Of a stretch of DNA of 64,000 nucleotides, positions 59,601 through 64,000 are shown in pieces. The notes under the pieces were generated by a model. The model was given only the letters and a program-made list of their open reading frames with translations, did no database searches and was not told the origin of the DNA. The translations under genes were made by a program, and so were the position numbers. Each line of letters opens with the position of its first letter. Position 1 is the first letter of the stretch. The stretch comes from Otis tarda (Eukaryota; Chordata; Aves; Otidiformes; Otididae): positions 2,116,501 through 2,180,500 of the forward strand of contig CM048576.1 of assembly GCA_026413225.1 (NCBI GenBank), read 5' to 3'.

Positions 59601-59735
59601 GGCTGGAAACTGATAAGCTGCAGGAGCTGAGAGCACAGGGAGAGTCTGGCATGAATGTTGTGTGGGAGGGAGGAAAACAAAATGTCTTCTTGTTACTGCC
59701 ATTATTTGTGTTACAGCAGTACTACCTAACTCTTA
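56700..59735. other. Non-coding stretch
   Basis: No supported gene. A 159-codon frame at 57670-58149 and an overlapping one at 57741-58061 occur in a G+C-richer part without a convincing start. An acceptor-like TTTGTTTTCAG at about 57780-57790 precedes PNAWQKAEQCWEAKNIRWKQ, but no donor pairs with it. Confidence 0.35.
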
Positions 59736-59739
59736 GATT

Positions 59740-59865
59740 GCGTGTTCTGTCCACCTACTGTGAGCACCTTTATAAAGGTCAGGATCATTACCTTCGTTTT
59801 CCAAATGGAGAAACTGAGGAAGGTTTACCTCGCACAAGGCAAGCAGGCCCCAGAGGTGAGAGAAG
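59740..59865 (-). mobile_element. MIR SINE relic
   Basis: TCCACCTACTGTGAGCACCT, ATTACCTTCGTTTTCCAAAT, GGAGAAACTGAGGAAGGTTT and ACCTCGCACAAGGCAAGCAG follow the reverse complement of the MIR 3' half (cttactatgtgccaggca, attatccccattttacag, gaggaaactgaggcacaga). Confidence 0.55.
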
Positions 59866-59869
59866 AGCT

Positions 59870-62180
59870 CAGTTTTCTCAAGATGTAGAGTAGCAGTCTG
59901 TCCCCCAGGTTGCATTGCTGTTCCCTTTAGGAAGAAGGTGACTCCTAGATCAGGGTTTCGCTGGGCAGAGTACAAGCAATACAGGAAGAAAACAGATTTC
60001 CCAAAGATCCCTGCATTCTTTCCATTTCCTGAGCGCGCTCTATCATTGTAGGTCATCAGTTGTCATGTGGTTTTCAGTCTTAAAGCTTTATTTTGTGCTT
60101 TGTATACACATGTAAGAAATGTGCTTCAGCTTCACATCATTGCAGTGGGAACTCCAGAGAAGTGAGGTGTTTCTTCAAATGTATTTCACTTCATAAGATC
60201 AAGGGAAGAAGTAAGAAAGAAAACCAAAGACAAAAATACAAATTTATTTTGTATGTATGTTACACACATCATTGATTTCAGTTGAGTTGTTCCTAATCTA
60301 CACCAAAAGATAAGGCTTAGTCTCCTGGGACTAGTTTCCACCTGTTCATACAAACTGTGTGTGTGTAAATCATGCCCTGTAATGGAAAAAGAGAACAGGG
60401 TGTGCTGTTTGGTTTTTTTTTTATGCCCTGTAACACTTTTGAGTCCCCTTCCAGCACTGAGGGAGTTTGTTTACTTGAGGTTTCTTTAAGCCATTCTTAG
60501 ATGCTGAGAACTTAATCTCTGAGTGTTTCTAGTTGTCTGCATTAACTGCTTGAAGAAATTCGGCGAAGGCTGCACAGCCAGTTGAAATGTGGCTCCTTGT
60601 CAGGTTTAAGGAGGCTGAGAATTGCAAAGCATGCATTTACCATCCACAGCATCACCACGCTGTGGTCTGTGGCTGTCCCTGACCAGGCTGATGCAACCTG
60701 CTTGCATGGTGCTATACTGGTGGTTGTGCTAGGATTTGAGTTTTGCTTCAGGAACTTTCTGGAGAATGAATGAAGCCTGCAGCTAACCAGCTGCCTGAAT
60801 TTGCAAAGCATAAATGATAGACAACTCAGAGCTGGAATACAGGCTTTGAATGATGATACAGAGCTGTAAGCTGCTGTCTTTGTCCCCCTGAATCACAGAT
60901 GCTACATGAGGTCAAAATAAATGCTTTGCCTACATACCTCTATAGTTAAGTTACGTGTATCACACTTCTTGAGCTGCAAAACCATCAAAAAGGGATTTAT
61001 CAGTCTTTTCCAAACTTGTGCTTTGAGAATTGGTCAAATATTTGGTGTTCCTTGTCCAACTGCTTGTTTCTCATCCTGTGTTACTCTGGTTTCCTGCTGA
61101 TCTCAATTCTGCAAAACCACAGCAAAGCCTACCCTTTCTGTCATTAGCCTTCTTCAATACAAAGAATTTGTGTTTCGTCCAAAATCGGATTAGTAGCTAA
61201 GGTGCACAGGCTTCCCAGTTCCTGCTTCCCCCAGGCACCTGTGTACCACGCTCTTTGGATCACATCCCATTCCTTCATCGTCTAAGCAGAATAAGCTTTC
61301 TATGGGACCAGTGAAAAGCAACATTAAGAATAAAGTGCTTGGGAAGGGGATGGATGGAGATACAATGGTAATTAAGCTGGCAAAGTTATGTGGAATCAAA
61401 TCGCCTCATGCTTCCATGCCTTTCTGTCCTTTAAAAAATTACTCTGGATGCTGGTTTACTCTAATTGGCTCTTCATTCTGGCAAGCCAAAGAGAGATCAG
61501 CTTCTTTTTCACTGCCTTTGTGTCCCTGCTTCCCGTCCTAACTTGGTGTAGTCTTCTGTGAAATTGTTTTCTCTGCAGAGACGCAGTTGCCTCGTCTCTT
61601 GTAATTCCACTAGAATAATCCTTGGCTGTGTGCTAGAAAAGCGCTGAGCATAGTCGCTGAAGGGAGCGCTGGGGAAACATAAGCATCTTGCACACATACA
61701 CCTTAGTGCTGGGGGAATTCAGGCAACTCGGAAAACATGGAAGATATTTGCAAATATCTCTTTCTTTCCTTTAGTGCTTTCTCTGTGGTAAAGTAGAACA
61801 GGCTCGGGGAGCAGCCAGCCAGGAGCGTGTGCCGAGTGAGCAGAAGTGGTGGGGCACTGAAGGCAAATGCAGGGGGATCAAATGCTTTGTACAGGACCTC
61901 ACTGTGTAAGGAGCAGGGTGGTTTGCGGGCAGTGCATGTAGAGACCTGGGACTGCTTAGCATCAGAGCCGAACACAGGGACAGACCGTCAGCATCGTAAC
62001 TCCGCTGACCTTACCGCATTTAGTACGAGAGGTTTTGTCCCAGAGTGCTTATGATCTCAAGTGATGAAAAGAATAACCGAAGACTTACCTGTCTGTGTAA
62101 CACCGTCCTGCAAGAGGGAAAGACCTAGCCCTAATTATTGAGCTAAATAAAGGATCCTCATCAATGTCCTGTGACCAAGA
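59870..62180. other. Non-coding stretch
   Basis: I see no supported gene or recognisable repeat here. Confidence 0.4.
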
Positions 62181-62184
62181 TAAG

Positions 62185-62292
62185 CATTGCCCTCATTTCT
62201 AGACAGAGATATGCAGAGGTAAAGCACAGTTCCTTTAATAGATCTTACAATTCCCAGCTCGCCATCTGAAGCCCTAACCACGAAGTGCCAGA
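62185..62292 (-). mobile_element. MIR-like SINE relic
   Basis: TTGCCCTCATTTCTAGACAG, AGATATGCAGAGGTAAAGCA and, 40 bp on, CTGAAGCCCTAACCACGAAG keep the order of the reverse-complement MIR (cctcattttacagatgagg, cacagagaggttaagt, cagagcccgtgctcttaaccac). It is diverged, with the middle decayed. Confidence 0.45.
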
Positions 62293-62294
62293 CT

Positions 62295-64000
62295 GAAAGA
62301 GGCACAGCTATTAAATGTGTGTGATTTAACGCCAGAAGGGAACACTGTGGTAGGCCTCCCTCATACAACTGAGTAATTTTTTTTTTCCCTTGCTAGATAA
62401 ATGATGACAATAATACCCTGCTTAACAATTCCCAGTTACATGGGAGTGCGTCTCTTTCTGAGAGTTAGCCAGGAGTGATTTTCAGATATTATTGACGTAG
62501 CCTACAGTTCCAGCCGTATCACACCAGAGTCCTGGCGGACGGTTCATTGCTCCCTGTGGAGAGAGCAGGACTTCTTTCAGAGTTTATTGTCACCATATCA
62601 GTATTGCACCTCAGGTCATCAACCAGCATCCCAATGGCAGTGCTGAGGAAGATCCTCATCCAATGGTCTGATTATTCAGTAATTTCCCGTTACTATTCTT
62701 TTGTATTTGCTTCTGAATCCTCACTATTGCCAGCAAGAAGATTTGAGGTAGACGTGCTCCAATAAGTACAGCAGTGCCCACACTCATAACCTGGTTGTGA
62801 CCTGTGACCCTCTGAACTTCAGTGCAGTCTGACAGGTAGCTGAAATTTTTCTGTAGCTGTATCAGCCAGAGTAGATTTAAATCTGAATCAACTTGTAGGC
62901 ATGGCTTTGAGGTGGTTCAAGACAGAAGAATATAGAGGAGGAACCCGGGAGCAGGGAGAGAGCAATGGCTGTGTAATTATGGGGTGTGTCACTTAACATT
63001 TATATGTAATTGGTGTTCTAAAAGACAAGAGGCTGTCATTTGCCTTATGGATATGCAAATTTGTCATGCTGACAGACAACAGAATCCCAACTCATACAGC
63101 CATTGTAACTAATTAAACAGACAAACCAATCAACAGACGTGACAGATGAGGAATTTTAATGTGAAGAATTAAATATATAGAGTGACCTTGCAATGGTGCT
63201 TAGTATAATTCTGTTTAATACCAGTCTTAGCAGGAAATTACCTTAAAAAGCACATAAAGCGTGACAAGGCAGTAATGACAATTTTGCCAAGGTTCCATAG
63301 TAGCTTTGGTCCAGAGGGATCCCAAAGCATTTTATTTCTAGATTCACTTCGTGAAAATGAGAATGTGTGAAAATGTCAAGCACACTGATCACCCAGGTTG
63401 ACCAGTGCTTGCTCTCTGCTGAGGTCAGTCCAGTTTCTGGTGTAGTTCAGGCATTGAAAATTAACTCCTCCGCTCTTTGTCCATCTATCTGCCTGGGCTT
63501 GGCCTTGTTCATTGTGAGTGTACTGTACTGTGATTAAAGCAATATGAGGAAGTATTTTATACAACCCTCAATTTTTGTTTTTATTTTACTTCCTTGTTTC
63601 CAAGCAGCAGATAAGGTGCATCTCCTGTTCGGGAAACAGGATCCAGTAGCATGAGGATTTACTTCTCAGCTTTGTCGCTTTAAATGCGGTGAACTGGGCA
63701 ATCCATTTCCTGCCTCTCTCATTCGTAAAGCCATCTGGGTACATCAGCTGTGATGGATCATTTCAATATTATGCCTTCTATCCTGGAAATGGAGCTTTCC
63801 CTCCCTTTTTAGATAAAAGCTGCTAATATTTGAGTCCTCATCCTTGTCAGCCAGGCCATCAGACATACGGGCCTCTGACAGCGTATTTGTGTCATGAACA
63901 AGTGACACTGCTCCCTGCTTCACTAGCCCAGGCAGTAAATATTGTGGAGCCAGAGCAAGAAATGAGAAGGGGGATTTGCAGTGCATAGCATCATATGGCT
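62295..64000. other. Non-coding stretch with a possible conserved element at 62960-63260
   Basis: No supported gene. The part at 62960-63260 is AT-rich, with a perfect octamer ATGCAAAT (63053-63060), TAATTAAAC, AATTTTAATG and ATTAAATATA strings, as in POU/homeodomain-rich enhancers. At about 63328-63345 GGATCCCAAAGCATTTTA recalls an old amniote repeat tail (ggatctcaaagcgctttacaa), too short to call. Confidence 0.3.

Noticed and set aside
1-64000. Endogenous retroviruses, LTRs or other virus-derived elements
   Set aside because: No paired long terminal repeats, primer-binding sites or gag/pol-like frames were seen on either strand.

Overview
This is vertebrate nuclear DNA, most likely from a bird. 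The evidence is four short, 5'-truncated CR1 LINE tails with the chicken-type 3' end, several decayed MIR-like SINE relics, few repeats overall, one compact CpG island and otherwise AT-leaning non-coding sequence. There is no bacterial gene organisation, no CRISPR array, and no retroviral or Polinton-like element that I can recognise. Coding exons are sparse, so most open frames are chance. Protein names are mostly withheld because I could not recognise the genes.

Left part (1-8.8 kb). The window opens inside the last coding exon of a plus-strand gene with an acidic, Glu/Thr/Ala-rich C-terminus (stop at 449-451, poly(A) signal at 957-962). Only about 40 bp away, a minus-strand poly(A) signal (1005-1000) suggests a converging, tail-to-tail neighbour. 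A good minus-strand coding exon for that neighbour lies at 3434-3211. At 7614-8144 there is a second plus-strand terminal coding exon, also Glu/Thr-rich, with its own 3'UTR and poly(A) signal (8694-8699). It could be an alternative end of the first gene or a separate gene.

Middle (8.8-42.3 kb). This is mostly intergenic or intronic. It holds a strikingly T-rich degenerate minisatellite (about 9.98-10.56 kb), CR1 and MIR relics, a Z-DNA-prone run, a 20-bp perfect palindrome, a few exon-like islands with strong splice signals (best: a minus-strand terminal-exon candidate at 26748-26350) and AT-rich stretches that look like conserved non-coding elements.

Promoter (42.4-42.9 kb). A CpG island carries GC boxes, an NRF1-like site, a 14-bp tandem duplication with E2F-like cores, and a YY1/ETS element over a minus-strand ATG. 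It looks like a bidirectional housekeeping promoter. A plus-strand first exon ends at a strong donor (42820/42821). Its reading frame is ambiguous: one frame resembles a mitochondrial leader.

Right part (42.9-64 kb). This is probably the long first intron of that plus-strand gene plus non-coding sequence. It contains a G-quadruplex motif, a 62-nt homopyrimidine run, one CR1 tail, three MIR-like relics and one 147-nt exon candidate (55905-56051). All exon calls here rest on splice-site appearance and open frames; transcript data would settle them.
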